Source: Candidatus Woesearchaeota archaeon
GTDB lineage: Archaea > Nanobdellota > Nanobdellia > Woesearchaeales > ARS49
DNA: 64,000 nucleotides
Direction of reading: 5' to 3'
NCBI GenBank assembly: GCA_017609645.1
Contig: JAFCDQ010000001.1
Coordinates: 62,001 to 126,000, forward strand
The first letter of the stretch is position 1. Each line of letters opens with the position of its first letter. Shown one piece after another: positions 1-8,478 of the stretch. Below the pieces are notes generated by a model, which worked only from the letters and a program-made list of their open reading frames with translations, made no database searches and was not told the origin of the DNA. The translations under genes and the position numbers were made by a program.

Positions 1-1
1 A

Positions 2-757
2 GAACTAGAACAAAAAATAACTAAACTAAAAAAAATAAAAGAAATCAAAGAAATAATAAAAGAAACAGACGAAAACAAAGACAAGGCTAAATTATTTGAA
101 AAAGAAATTCAGACATTAGAAAAAGAAAAAGAACAATTAAACAAAGAAAAAGAACAAAAAGAAAAAGAACAAAATAAATTAGAAAAAAGCGACGAATACA
201 AAGAATACAACAAATCAAAAGAAAAACTAGAAGAACTGCAAAAAAAAGAAAACAACCTGAAAAGCAAAATAGTAAACTTATTCTCACCATTGCAAAAAGC
301 TTTGCGGAAATATTCAAAAATAAGCCTGAATCCTGCACTTATTGACAATTACTTAACTAATACATATACTGCATTAATGCAGGATGAAGAGAATAAAATA
401 AGTGAAATATTACAAAAAATTGACTTGAAAGCATTGGACATCAAAGAAAAAGAGAAAAAAGTGCAAAAAGCAATAAACGCAGTAAACAAAGAAGAACTTG
501 AAAAAATAAAAAAAGAAAATGAAGAAATAAAAAAAGAAATTCTTACGATAAAAGAAGAATTAAACAAAATAGACATTACCGAAAAGATTGAAACAAAACA
601 AAAAGAAATCAAAGAAATTTTATCAGAAATTGAAGAAAAAAATAACGAAATAACAAAGAAAAAAGAATTCTTAGAAAAAAGAAAGAAAACTGATGATAAA
701 GAACAAATACAAGAAGCTTATTCAGAACTAACTAAAGAAAAAATAATCATCGTTTAG
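2..757 (+). CDS. Coiled-coil protein, 5' end outside window
   Basis: The frame is open from the first complete codon at base 2 to a TAG at 755-757, so the real start lies before the window; a TTG at 290 is just an internal codon. The visible 251 residues are almost all Lys/Glu/Gln/Ile/Leu, forming two long predicted coiled coils separated near residues 93-125 by a less charged stretch (LFSPLQKALRKYSKISLNPA) that could be a hinge or small helical domain. No signal peptide or membrane segment is visible. The last 11 bases overlap the convergent epimerase gene. I do not recognise a family; structural or nucleoid roles are possible but not shown. Confidence 0.8.
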   Translation, partial: ELEQKITKLKKIKEIKEIIKETDENKDKAKLFEKEIQTLEKEKEQLNKEKEQKEKEQNKLEKSDEYKEYNKSKEKLEELQKKENNLKSKIVNLFSPLQKALRKYSKISLNPALIDNYLTNTYTALMQDEENKISEILQKIDLKALDIKEKEKKVQKAINAVNKEELEKIKKENEEIKKEILTIKEELNKIDITEKIETKQKEIKEILSEIEEKNNEITKKKEFLEKRKKTDDKEQIQEAYSELTKEKIIIV

Positions 758-1376
758 CTTTCTTTAACTTTTTAATTGCAATAGCAGGATCTTTCTCCTT
801 CCAAATAGCATGACCTACAACAACAGAACTAGGCTTATATTTCTTAACTAAAGGCAGAGTAACCTCATTAACTCCGCCATCAAGAATAACTTTCGCCTTA
901 GGATTAATCTTTCTCACATCCCTAATCTTCTGCAAAGCCTCTGCAATAATAGGCTGACCTCCAAAACCAGGGTGAACAGACAAAATAAGAACTAATTTAA
1001 CTTTCTTCAAATGCTTTTTCACAGAACTAACTCTTGTTCCAGGCAACAAAGCAATACCTGGCTCCATCTTTTTGCTTTTGATTATTTCAATAACCCTATC
1101 AGGATTTTTTGTAGCTTCAACATGAAAAATAAATTCTTTTGCGCCTATTTGAGCAAAACTCAGCACATATTGTTCTGGCTTAAAGCACATCAAATGAATC
1201 TGAAGTTTTAATTTTGTATGAAATCTTATGAAATGCTTAGGCATCACAGTAATATTAGGGGCGAAACGGCCGTCAACAATATCAAGCTGAACTTTCTTAA
1301 CAACACCTTCTAAAGCCCTGATTTTTTTTCTAAGTTCACGGCTCTCTCGGGCAAGAATTGCAGGTATTATTTCCAT
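747..1376 (-). CDS. rpe: Ribulose-phosphate 3-epimerase family protein
   Basis: TIM-barrel epimerase of 209 aa, slightly shorter than the usual 215-230. Known family chemistry is interconversion of ribulose 5-phosphate and xylulose 5-phosphate, or of related ketohexose phosphates (AlsE type). Visible motifs are LDIVDGRFAPN (residues 31-41), HLM (61-63), HVE (85-87), HPGFGGQ (135-141) and LDGG (165-168). Metal ligands D32, H61 and D166 are present, but the position that is normally the first His ligand is Q30. It is the last gene of a minus-strand operon, its start overlapping rpiB by 10 bp. Substrate cannot be told from the sequence; the kinase/aldolase neighbours leave a hexose-phosphate route open. 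Confidence 0.9.
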   Translation of the reverse strand: MEIIPAILARESRELRKKIRALEGVVKKVQLDIVDGRFAPNITVMPKHFIRFHTKLKLQIHLMCFKPEQYVLSFAQIGAKEFIFHVEATKNPDRVIEIIKSKKMEPGIALLPGTRVSSVKKHLKKVKLVLILSVHPGFGGQPIIAEALQKIRDVRKINPKAKVILDGGVNEVTLPLVKKYKPSSVVVGHAIWKEKDPAIAIKKLKKAKR

Positions 1377-1792
1377 TTTTCTAATTTATTAATTTGTTTA
1401 ATACGGCGCTTATGCCTTTGCGCAGAACTAAAAGGAGAAGAAAGCCACTTTTTAATAATTTTCAATGCCTTATCAGTAGTCAATGACCAAGCAGAAAGAC
1501 AAAGAACATTGGCATTTTCATCATTTCTACTGCTCTTAGCGTCTTTAATTGAGTTGCATAAAGCAGCTCTAATGCCTTTACATTTATTCGCTGCAATAGA
1601 TACACCAATACCAGACCCGCAGATTAGAATACCTTTATCAGTTTTTTTTAGTTTTTTACAGAGTTTTTTTGTAATTAAAGGATAATCATCACCTGCTTTA
1701 AATTTTGGTGTTAGATCAATCAGATTTTTCATTTTTTTAATTATAGCTTGTTTAAGCTTAAAACCAGCATGGTCCGCAGCAATGTAAATCAT
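1367..1792 (-). CDS. rpiB: RpiB/LacAB-type sugar-phosphate isomerase
   Basis: A 141-aa protein of the RpiB/LacA/LacB family, which isomerises aldose and ketose phosphates (ribose 5-phosphate or galactose 6-phosphate). The N-terminal IAADHAGFKLK carries the conserved Asp-His pair, ICGSGIGVSIAANK carries the catalytic Cys and phosphate loop, and RNDENANVLCLSAW matches the conserved C-terminal motif. It overlaps the aldolase gene upstream by 4 bp (ATGA) and the epimerase downstream by 10 bp, so it is translationally coupled. Family membership is secure; the choice between ribose-5-phosphate isomerase and a LacA-like activity is not. Single-chain RpiB is more common in bacteria, so transfer is possible. 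Confidence 0.92.
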   Translation of the reverse strand: MIYIAADHAGFKLKQAIIKKMKNLIDLTPKFKAGDDYPLITKKLCKKLKKTDKGILICGSGIGVSIAANKCKGIRAALCNSIKDAKSSRNDENANVLCLSAWSLTTDKALKIIKKWLSSPFSSAQRHKRRIKQINKLEKWK

Positions 1793-2673
1793 CTTGTCTT
1801 CCTCACAATCTTATTTAATTTCTTAAGATTAGATTTAGCAATTTTCTTAATCCACTTCAACCTTTTCTTAGGATTTTTGAATGACAATGCATGCTTCCAA
1901 ATAGCTCTTCCTGCAAGAAATCCAGAACAACCATTCTTCATGGCAATTTTCAAATCTTTAGAAAAAGTCTTAAAATCAACTCCTGCACTTAACAAAACCC
2001 AAGGTAAAGTTTGAGCTGATAATATTTTACAAAATTGTTTGTAAAATAAGGCTTCATTATGATTTCTCTTTTTCTTTAATTCATGAATGGCCTGGAGTTT
2101 AAGGATATTCACATTATATACTTTTTTTGAGAACTCTTTAACTGCGCTGATAATTAACATAGGCTTTTGCAATTCAAATGCTAATAATTTATCATTAACA
2201 GGATAAACAATAATCTCTAAAAGAAAAGGAATTTTCTGTTTTTTACAATCCTTGCCAACTTTTTTTACTAAATTTCTTTGATGAGTCAATGTTTTTTTGC
2301 TTGACAAAGGATTATAATGCAAATTAAGCTTAACAGCATCTGCGCCAAGTTTTTTAGCTTTTGCTACGCTGAATCCTTTTTGTAGTTGAGTTAATTTTTC
2401 ATGTTTGACTTGTTTAACAGGACTTTTTTCCAAACAAAATAATAAAGCAGTATGCTGCTTTACTAAATCTGCGAAAGGCAGACAGTAAACAGGGTCTATT
2501 AATACAGCGCTAGCATTCGGAGCTAAAGTTTCAATAATTTCTTTTTTCACTTCTCTAACTAATGATTTATTTACTGTGCTATGAGATTTTTTTAACATCC
2601 TGACAAAACTAGTTCTTTGATCAACAGCAACCATATTGAATTTACCATATTTCTTTAATTTAGTTAAGCTCAC
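1789..2673 (-). CDS. LacD/YihT-type class I sugar-bisphosphate aldolase
   Basis: A 294-aa TIM-barrel aldolase resembling tagatose-1,6-bisphosphate aldolase LacD and sulfofructose-1-phosphate aldolase YihT. Seen: AVDQR near the N-terminus (residues 16-20), GADAVKLNLHYNP (110-122), LLEIIVYP (151-158), ILKLQ with the likely Schiff-base Lys192, PWVLLSAGVDF (224-234) and the phosphate-binding AGRAIWKHAL (254-263). The family cleaves ketohexose bisphosphates to dihydroxyacetone phosphate plus an aldehyde. It overlaps pfkB by 4 bp upstream and rpiB by 4 bp downstream. With a PfkB kinase in front it could form a two-step route from fructose- or tagatose-6-phosphate to triose phosphates; substrate specificity is inference. 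Confidence 0.85.
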   Translation of the reverse strand: MSLTKLKKYGKFNMVAVDQRTSFVRMLKKSHSTVNKSLVREVKKEIIETLAPNASAVLIDPVYCLPFADLVKQHTALLFCLEKSPVKQVKHEKLTQLQKGFSVAKAKKLGADAVKLNLHYNPLSSKKTLTHQRNLVKKVGKDCKKQKIPFLLEIIVYPVNDKLLAFELQKPMLIISAVKEFSKKVYNVNILKLQAIHELKKKRNHNEALFYKQFCKILSAQTLPWVLLSAGVDFKTFSKDLKIAMKNGCSGFLAGRAIWKHALSFKNPKKRLKWIKKIAKSNLKKLNKIVRKTR

Positions 2674-3632
2674 ACTTTCACCACTCGGGATTTTTGAGAA
2701 AGAATTCTTTGTAACTGATTTTTGTTTAGAAGTTTGTCTTTAGCGCCAATTTCAGAAATAATACTGCAAGCCTGAGCATGACCCCATTGCAGACATGTTT
2801 TCAAATCTTTTTTTTGGATGATGCCTGCTAAAAAAGCAGAAGCAAAACTATCACCTGCTCCTGTTGTTTCTATGATTTTAGTTTTCTTAGGAATAAGTTT
2901 AAGCATTTCAATTCCATTGTAAGAATAAGCACCTTTAGGACCATTAGTGATGACTACTACAGGAATTATTTTTTGCAATTTTTTAATTAACTTAGGAATA
3001 TCTGCCTTTGATTTTAATAGAAATTGAGCTTCTTCTTTATTTAAAATTAATAAATCACAATATTTTAATGCAGGCATTAAGTGCTTAATTCCTTTCATAC
3101 AAAAATAAGTGCTAGGATTAAAGGCAAATTTTGTTTGTTTTTTGTTTTTTAATATTTTTAATAAAGTCGCCCAGCTTTTGCCCATCATAGAACTACTGTA
3201 AAACCATTTTGCTTTTAGTGGTTTTTTCACATCTTTATATTCTAAGTCATTGTTTATTCCTTTGTATGTTAGGATTGTCCTGTTTTTATTAAATCCAATC
3301 AATATGACACTATAGCCTGACTCTCCTGGCTTTTCTTTGCCTAAGAAACTGATTTTTTCTTTTTTTGTTAGTTCTTTTATGATTTTGCCATTATGCCCTT
3401 TTCCTATCAATCCAACCCAGCCTGTCTTTAATCCTAATCTTGAGAAGCAGAAAGCAGCATTATGAGCTCCGCCACCTGTGCTGACATATAAGTTGTTTAT
3501 GAGTATTTTGGCGCCAATAGGAAGACAGACATCTTCATGGCCATGAATACGCTCTACATCAATTTGCTTGGATTTAGAGCTTATGAATACATCTATAGTT
3601 GCTGAACCTATTGTAATAATATCAAAACCCAT
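2670..3632 (-). CDS. PfkB-family sugar kinase
   Basis: A 320-aa ribokinase-fold kinase. The N-terminal substrate motif is GGGAHNAAFCFSRLG (residues 72-86) and the C-terminal ATP/anion-hole motif is TTGAGDSFASAFLAG, whose Asp is the catalytic base. NPSTYF, ILNKEEAQFL and VVVITNGPKGAYSY are also typical of the family. It is the first gene of a four-gene operon with 4-10 bp overlaps (kinase, aldolase, isomerase, epimerase). LacC, 6-phosphofructokinase and ribokinase all lie in this family; the adjacent bisphosphate aldolase favours a ketohexose-6-phosphate substrate, but this is inferred from context. The ATG lies about 25 bp after a TATA-like element, so the message is probably leaderless. Confidence 0.88.
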   Translation of the reverse strand: MGFDIITIGSATIDVFISSKSKQIDVERIHGHEDVCLPIGAKILINNLYVSTGGGAHNAAFCFSRLGLKTGWVGLIGKGHNGKIIKELTKKEKISFLGKEKPGESGYSVILIGFNKNRTILTYKGINNDLEYKDVKKPLKAKWFYSSSMMGKSWATLLKILKNKKQTKFAFNPSTYFCMKGIKHLMPALKYCDLLILNKEEAQFLLKSKADIPKLIKKLQKIIPVVVITNGPKGAYSYNGIEMLKLIPKKTKIIETTGAGDSFASAFLAGIIQKKDLKTCLQWGHAQACSIISEIGAKDKLLNKNQLQRILSQKSRVVKV

Positions 3633-3649
3633 TTGAAGCCTCTTTTTAA

Positions 3650-3659
3650 GTATTTAAGG
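3650..3659 (-). promoter_or_regulatory. TATA-like element of the sugar-phosphate operon
   Basis: On the minus strand a CTTAAATACTT-type A+T element lies 18-27 bp before the pfkB ATG at 3632, the spacing expected for a leaderless archaeal transcript. A second candidate, the reverse complement of TTTAAATAAGC, lies at 3668-3678. The spacer also holds the divergent promoter of the gene at 3772. Confidence 0.45.
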
Positions 3660-3683
3660 CTAGAGCGTTTAAATAAGCTTTTT

Positions 3684-3720
3684 AGCATTTCGGAGTGGTG
3701 AAAAACGAAAGGTTTATATA
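3684..3720 (+). promoter_or_regulatory. Shared palindrome (18-mer) plus BRE/TATA, copy A
   Basis: The 18-mer AGCATTTCGGAGTGGTGA (3684-3701) is the weakest of six related elements with consensus ACTACTNTNNNATRGTGA. It ends 11 bp before TTTATATA (3713-3720), which is preceded by the BRE-like CGAAAG. The gene starts at 3772 with a Shine-Dalgarno GAGGT at 3757-3761, so this transcript has a short leader, unlike most others in the set. Confidence 0.55.
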
Positions 3721-3771
3721 CGAGTTAGTATTACTTACTGTTAAATAGTAAATAATGAGGTTATAAGAAAA

Positions 3772-4566
3772 ATGTATGAAAAACTTGCAGAATCATTGTA
3801 TAACTTTGAAATTAGTTGGCATACTTTAGTTAATTATTCTAAACAAACTGATATTGATACTAATGAGAAAAAAATAATCAAAGATATTGTTGAATCCGAA
3901 GGTCATAATGTAACTGATACAGTTTCAAATTTAGAAAACAGAATTGAAATAATTCATAAAACTGCAGAAAAACTTAGAGAAATAGTTGATGCAACTGATA
4001 AGAAAAAAGATTTACTATATGAAGGCTATAATGAAATCTCTAAATTCTTATATGAAACTGCAGGACCTGCAGGAGATGACATACTTACAAAACCAACATT
4101 AGGAAATAATTTACTGGTTGCAAAAGAAAATTTAATTGATGATTTAATAGAAGATGAACTTACGCTTCATACTCAAGCAAGTATAAATGATGCGAGAACT
4201 ATGGTTGGAACTCCTGCTCAATATCAAGAAAAAGTATTTGATCATCTTACAGGAATTTTAAAAGACGTAAAAGACAAAGGTGAAGATCCTTTAGCAAATG
4301 AAGAATTCATGCAATTTGCTTCATTATATGGTATGGGAAGTCTTGGTCGAAAAAGTCCATATGAAGCAAGATTAGCAACTACATTAAAATTATATGAAGA
4401 TGAACACATAGACCATGATCTGTTCATAAGACTTCACAAAACTTTAAACAGCATTACTAACGGAATGGATAAATTACAAAAACATTATTTAAGCAAAATA
4501 AAACTTAATGGCATACAAGAAATGCAGAAAAATGCTGAAGATTTACTAAAAAGATTAGGGCACTAA
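3772..4566 (+). CDS. Hypothetical helical protein
   Basis: A 264-aa acidic protein predicted almost entirely alpha-helical, with no signal peptide, membrane segment or Cys cluster. I do not recognise a family. GAGGT lies 10 bp before the ATG and a strong CGAAAGG-TTTATATA promoter lies about 50 bp upstream. The promoter belongs to the palindrome-containing set described here, which links it to other orphan and surface genes. Its last 12 bases overlap the convergent membrane gene at 4555-5520. Function unknown; the sequence looks like a normal, intact coding region. Confidence 0.8.
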   Translation: MYEKLAESLYNFEISWHTLVNYSKQTDIDTNEKKIIKDIVESEGHNVTDTVSNLENRIEIIHKTAEKLREIVDATDKKKDLLYEGYNEISKFLYETAGPAGDDILTKPTLGNNLLVAKENLIDDLIEDELTLHTQASINDARTMVGTPAQYQEKVFDHLTGILKDVKDKGEDPLANEEFMQFASLYGMGSLGRKSPYEARLATTLKLYEDEHIDHDLFIRLHKTLNSITNGMDKLQKHYLSKIKLNGIQEMQKNAEDLLKRLGH

Positions 4567-5520
4567 AGCAATAATTTCTTCTTTCTTTTTTGTTAAAAAT
4601 ATAATTAATTGTTCTTTTGTTTTATCTAAATCAAAAGCAGGATCAGTAACATCAATAGCAGCACGATCAACTAATAATTTATAACAATCATCCATTTTTT
4701 CAATAACATCCTTAAGCAAATCAACACCAATTTTTGAATAAAGATCTTTTACTGATTTTATGGCAGTTAGTAAATGATGAGAAAGACCGGGAAGCTCTTT
4801 TTTAAAAACATTTTTTTCAGGAATATTTTTAATTATATCTGCGAAATCAGCACAAACTTGAGCTGCCTGCTTTGCAAAATCTACGGCTATTTCTTCATTC
4901 TTTTTTTTCGTTTCTTCATCATCATCTTTTTTAGGATCTTTAGGATCTTTAGGATCTTTAGGATCTTTAGGATCTTTAGGATCTTTCATCTTCTTTAACT
5001 CATCTCTTCTCAACCAAATTAACAAGAAAACAAACAAAGCAATCAGCACAATAATTAGAGCATAATCAAAAACTTCTTTAGCAGACTTGCCAATATTCTT
5101 TCCAACAGGCATAGTTCTAACAAACATAGCAATAACAAAAATAGCTAAAATAATGATAACAATCCATTTAAGCCATTTGAATTTTGTTTTATCTCCATTT
5201 TTTTTCTCTTTGAAAAGCAAACTTATAGCAGGAATAAAAATAATCAAACCTAATAATAATATTAAAGCCCAAGCTAAACCGCCTGACAACAAAACTTCAA
5301 GATTTAAACCAAAAGAAAACTGAAGCACAAGAGCTAAAATAACTCCTAATACTGCTGCCATTATCCTTCTAATACGCAAAACTTTATCTTCTTTATTTCT
5401 TAGCCAAGTTTCAGGCATAGGAATAATGCTTACCAGAAAAATAAGAATTGAAGCGTAAACAACACTGTCAACAATAACAGGAAGTATAGGACTTGCATAA
5501 TATAAAGCTCTAAGAGTCAT
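4555..5520 (-). CDS. Multi-pass membrane protein with Lys-Asp-Pro linker
   Basis: A 321-aa protein with about five hydrophobic helices (near residues 8-33, 51-72, 79-101, 115-135 and 148-167), then a positively charged stop (LRRDELKK), six tandem KDP units, an acidic/basic patch and a helical C-terminal domain of about 120 residues that is probably cytoplasmic. The KDP units come from six perfect 9-bp repeats at 4933-4986. No catalytic motif is visible and I do not recognise the family. It lies among orphan surface genes, convergent with the 3772 gene and divergent from the 5654-9463 operon. The linker looks like a flexible spacer prone to length change. Confidence 0.75.
   Translation of the reverse strand: MTLRALYYASPILPVIVDSVVYASILIFLVSIIPMPETWLRNKEDKVLRIRRIMAAVLGVILALVLQFSFGLNLEVLLSGGLAWALILLLGLIIFIPAISLLFKEKKNGDKTKFKWLKWIVIIILAIFVIAMFVRTMPVGKNIGKSAKEVFDYALIIVLIALFVFLLIWLRRDELKKMKDPKDPKDPKDPKDPKDPKKDDDEETKKKNEEIAVDFAKQAAQVCADFADIIKNIPEKNVFKKELPGLSHHLLTAIKSVKDLYSKIGVDLLKDVIEKMDDCYKLLVDRAAIDVTDPAFDLDKTKEQLIIFLTKKKEEIIALVP
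4933..4986 (+). repeat. Six perfect 9-bp tandem repeats (AGGATCTTT)
   Basis: Six identical in-frame AGGATCTTT units lie inside the 4555-5520 gene and encode KDP repeats on the minus strand. Perfect identity including third codon positions indicates recent slippage-type expansion rather than old selected repeats. Confidence 0.97.
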
Positions 5521-5571
5521 TAAATGAAAATTGAAGAAAAATGTGTTAAAAATCTTTCTATTTAAAAGATT

Positions 5572-5610
5572 GCTACTTTAGAATAGTGAAGCTCGCGAAA
5601 GATTTATAAA
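5572..5610 (+). promoter_or_regulatory. Shared palindrome (18-mer) plus BRE/TATA, copy B
   Basis: GCTACTTTAGAATAGTGA (5572-5589) matches the shared consensus ACTACTNTNNNATRGTGA closely and ends 13 bp before TTTATAAA (5603-5610), which is preceded by CGAAAGA. It drives the 5654-9463 operon. Because it sits between divergent genes it may also affect the membrane gene ending at 5520. Confidence 0.65.
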
Positions 5611-5653
5611 TAAAAGCCAGTTCTCAGCCAATATTAGCGGGGCGGAGTATTGA

Positions 5654-7444
5654 ATGGCAAATAATTACAAAATTACTAAAACAAAAGAAAAGAAATATGA
5701 AGATTTAATGAATTACATTGCAAGAGAAAAACTAGATCTATGGGATATCTTAACTTATGTCAGAGGTGATGATGGAAGCGAAATACTAACAAACAATCAT
5801 TTTAAAACAAAAAAAGCAGAACAACACGGCAAATTTGAAACTGAACTTCGAAAACATAAAAACAGAACAGAATTTCTAGAATATTACATTCCAACATTAT
5901 TAAAAGAAGTCAAAACAAAAGGAGAGAAACAAACTGATTCTTTAAGTGCAGCAGTTGATATTGCTCTTGGAATTTATGAAGGTCATTTAAACAAAGGTAG
6001 AAATAAAATACATGATTTAAGAAGATATGCAGTAGGCGACAGAGAAATCGTAGAAGAAGATAAAAAAGATTTACTATTCCTTCCTGAAAACATCAGATGG
6101 GATAAAATTGAACATAAAGAAGAATTTCTACAAAAAAGCTTGAAATTATACCATCAAACACTAGAAAATAAACTTGCTGATAAAAAAGAACAAGAAAAAA
6201 GATTCCATCAAACATTAAAATATCTTGATGACTGGAAAGTGTTCAGTGACAATAAAAAATTAATAAGAAGCTGTTTTAACAATGACTGCACAATAAAAAA
6301 GAATCTGAAGTTAAAGGAAATTAATCAAGAAAAATTAGTTGATACAAGCTATAAAGCTTTACTTGATTTATGCACCAAACAATTCAACTGGAAATATGAT
6401 TTCTGGAAAATAGCAAACGGCGAAATAAATAAAGGCGTAGAAATACAACAGAAAAAACTAGAAAAAATCCATCAAAACCCAGAAGAAAAAGTGCAATTAT
6501 TAGATGATATTTTAACTCATACATTTATCAGTACAAGAACAACTTCTCTTGATTCAACTTTATTGTTAAGACATGATGTTTTAGTAGCTGCTGATTATGT
6601 ACTGGCATGGCAAAGAAACTCTTACGGCGCTACTTCAAATGCAGGCAAAGCAATACAAACATTAAGAAAAAAATTACTAGGTAGAAAAGCCCTGCCAAAA
6701 GGACAAGGCACATTAGAAAGTTTCACAAAAAGTTATATGAAATCTTATCAAAAATTATTAAACAAAACATCACTTTCTCAAATAAGAATAGCAAAGCAAA
6801 ATAATGCAATTCTAGCAAAATTAGGAAAATGGAAATTTGCAGGAGAAAGTAAGAGTTATTTCAAACAATTTAATATGGATTATGAAGGATTACTAAAGAA
6901 AGCAGGAAAAGGCTTAGTAAACGGAACTGTAGCAGGAGTTAAATATACTGCATCTAAAGCTAAAGCGTTAGGAAAAGCAGGATTAAAAGGAGTTTCACAA
7001 GTAAAGCATATTAAAAATATCAAGAAAATTCCTGTGAAAAAAGCAGGAAAAGGATTGTTAAAAGCAATTGGATGGACATTAAAAAAAGGAGCAAAATATG
7101 TTTTGCTGCCAGCAGGAATAGCAACAAGCGGATACTTTGTTTATGCTTTAGCAAACGGAGATGCTAAGTTGATCCATGAAACACACATAAAAGACCACGA
7201 AGCAGCAAAAGTACAAGAATTAAATCCTAATGATTACAAACATGTAAAAGTTGATGGAAATGAAGTACGTGTTCACTCAGGATTTAAATATATCAAATTT
7301 AAAGTCGACAAAGGACAAGAACCTATTGTTGCACACTCTATAACAAAAAATAGAGAAGAAACCTATCAAAACCTAAAAGCTCTTGATAAAGCTGATGGTA
7401 AAAAAGATTTTAGAATAAGAAAAGCAAACGGAGGAAAAAAATGA
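5654..7444 (+). CDS. Large hypothetical protein with C-terminal hydrophobic segment
   Basis: A 596-aa, Lys-rich, mostly helical protein. Residues 1-390 are polar; residues 400-480 are rich in Lys, Gly and Ala (AGKGLVNGTVAGVKYTAS and similar), followed by one hydrophobic segment (VLLPAGIATSGYFVYALA, about residues 487-505) and a polar 90-residue tail. There is no N-terminal signal. This layout suggests membrane association through the C-terminal third. It is first in an operon with two lipoproteins, overlapping the next gene by 4 bp (ATGA), and is driven by a palindrome-type promoter. I do not recognise a family; an envelope-associated or interaction role is inference from its partners. Confidence 0.8.
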   Translation: MANNYKITKTKEKKYEDLMNYIAREKLDLWDILTYVRGDDGSEILTNNHFKTKKAEQHGKFETELRKHKNRTEFLEYYIPTLLKEVKTKGEKQTDSLSAAVDIALGIYEGHLNKGRNKIHDLRRYAVGDREIVEEDKKDLLFLPENIRWDKIEHKEEFLQKSLKLYHQTLENKLADKKEQEKRFHQTLKYLDDWKVFSDNKKLIRSCFNNDCTIKKNLKLKEINQEKLVDTSYKALLDLCTKQFNWKYDFWKIANGEINKGVEIQQKKLEKIHQNPEEKVQLLDDILTHTFISTRTTSLDSTLLLRHDVLVAADYVLAWQRNSYGATSNAGKAIQTLRKKLLGRKALPKGQGTLESFTKSYMKSYQKLLNKTSLSQIRIAKQNNAILAKLGKWKFAGESKSYFKQFNMDYEGLLKKAGKGLVNGTVAGVKYTASKAKALGKAGLKGVSQVKHIKNIKKIPVKKAGKGLLKAIGWTLKKGAKYVLLPAGIATSGYFVYALANGDAKLIHETHIKDHEAAKVQELNPNDYKHVKVDGNEVRVHSGFKYIKFKVDKGQEPIVAHSITKNREETYQNLKALDKADGKKDFRIRKANGGKK

Positions 7445-8478
7445 AAATAAACAAAATCCAAAATAAAAAGAGAGGCTTAATTAAAGGTGCTTTAACTTTG
7501 ACAGCATTAACTTTACTATTTTTTGCTGGTTGTAAAGATACAAAACAATCAAAAAATAAAGTTCCACAACCAAAACCTGCAATAGTTAGAGAAGCAAAAG
7601 ACTTGCAAAGAACACATGGAACAGAACCAATACATTATGTCAAAGGTCTTAATGAAGAAAAATACAGATTTCCAGAATGCATGAGATTCAGTGAAGATAT
7701 AGCACAGAAAGTATTGCCTCAAAAAGGCCTAAATGTAAAAATAGGATCAAGAGAAATATTGGAATTCCCTAATTATGAAGTGCTTCAAAGAGCATGGCAA
7801 GCATTAAATGGTTCCGGATATGATAGATTCACAGCATATGAATTCCATACTTGGTATAAAGGCATATTAGATGGTGATGCTGGAAACAGATACTTCAAAT
7901 TGAAAAGAGAAAATAATAATGGAGCAAAAATCAAAGCAATTGAAATCCCAGAAAGATTTGCGGTTACAGAAAAAGAAAAAATCATAGACAGTTTAAAAGA
8001 TTATTTTAATGACGCGCACTTTCTTGAAAAACAAAAAGATTTCAGTGAAGCTTTGCCAATTTATTTTAGAATTAAAGATGAAAAAAGACAGGAATATGTT
8101 GAACATACTATGAGTTTTAAAATAGAAGTTGGAGAAGGAAGCTATATTGAACTTATTAGAAATTTTGACAAAGAATGCGACTGGTTCTATAAAAAACATG
8201 GAATAACCGCAGGAAATCTGCAAAAATTACATATGTATGAAGTGTTAAATGAGATAAGAGAAGCAGTCTCAAAAAAAGATAAAGCACATTACCCCGATAA
8301 AGGGCCAGAAGAAAGTGTGCCAAACTGCATGACAAGCAAGATAATCAGATTAATTAGAGACAGAGAAGGAAATGTTGCAAAAGGCTTAAAAGAAAAAGGC
8401 GAAAACATCAACATGAAACTCTATGAATCTGAAGTGAAAGAAAAGAAAGCTTCTTACAATGAGAAAATCGATCGTTAA
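7441..8478 (+). CDS. Putative lipoprotein
   Basis: A 345-aa exported protein. The N-terminus has basic residues (KINKIQNKKR), a hydrophobic core (GALTLTALTLLFFAG) and a lipobox-like FAGC with the modified Cys near residue 31, followed by a Lys/Pro-rich tether. The mature part is charged and mixed alpha/beta with four further Cys residues, which could form disulfides outside the cell. It overlaps the 596-aa gene by 4 bp and the next lipoprotein by 20 bp. It and the following gene share a layout (short signal, lipobox, Pro-rich tether) and may be distant paralogues. Family unknown. Confidence 0.82.
   Translation: MKINKIQNKKRGLIKGALTLTALTLLFFAGCKDTKQSKNKVPQPKPAIVREAKDLQRTHGTEPIHYVKGLNEEKYRFPECMRFSEDIAQKVLPQKGLNVKIGSREILEFPNYEVLQRAWQALNGSGYDRFTAYEFHTWYKGILDGDAGNRYFKLKRENNNGAKIKAIEIPERFAVTEKEKIIDSLKDYFNDAHFLEKQKDFSEALPIYFRIKDEKRQEYVEHTMSFKIEVGEGSYIELIRNFDKECDWFYKKHGITAGNLQKLHMYEVLNEIREAVSKKDKAHYPDKGPEESVPNCMTSKIIRLIRDREGNVAKGLKEKGENINMKLYESEVKEKKASYNEKIDR

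Noticed and set aside
4933-4986. CRISPR array
   Set aside because: Units are 9 bp, contiguous, in frame and without spacers: a coding microsatellite. No cas genes were seen in the window.
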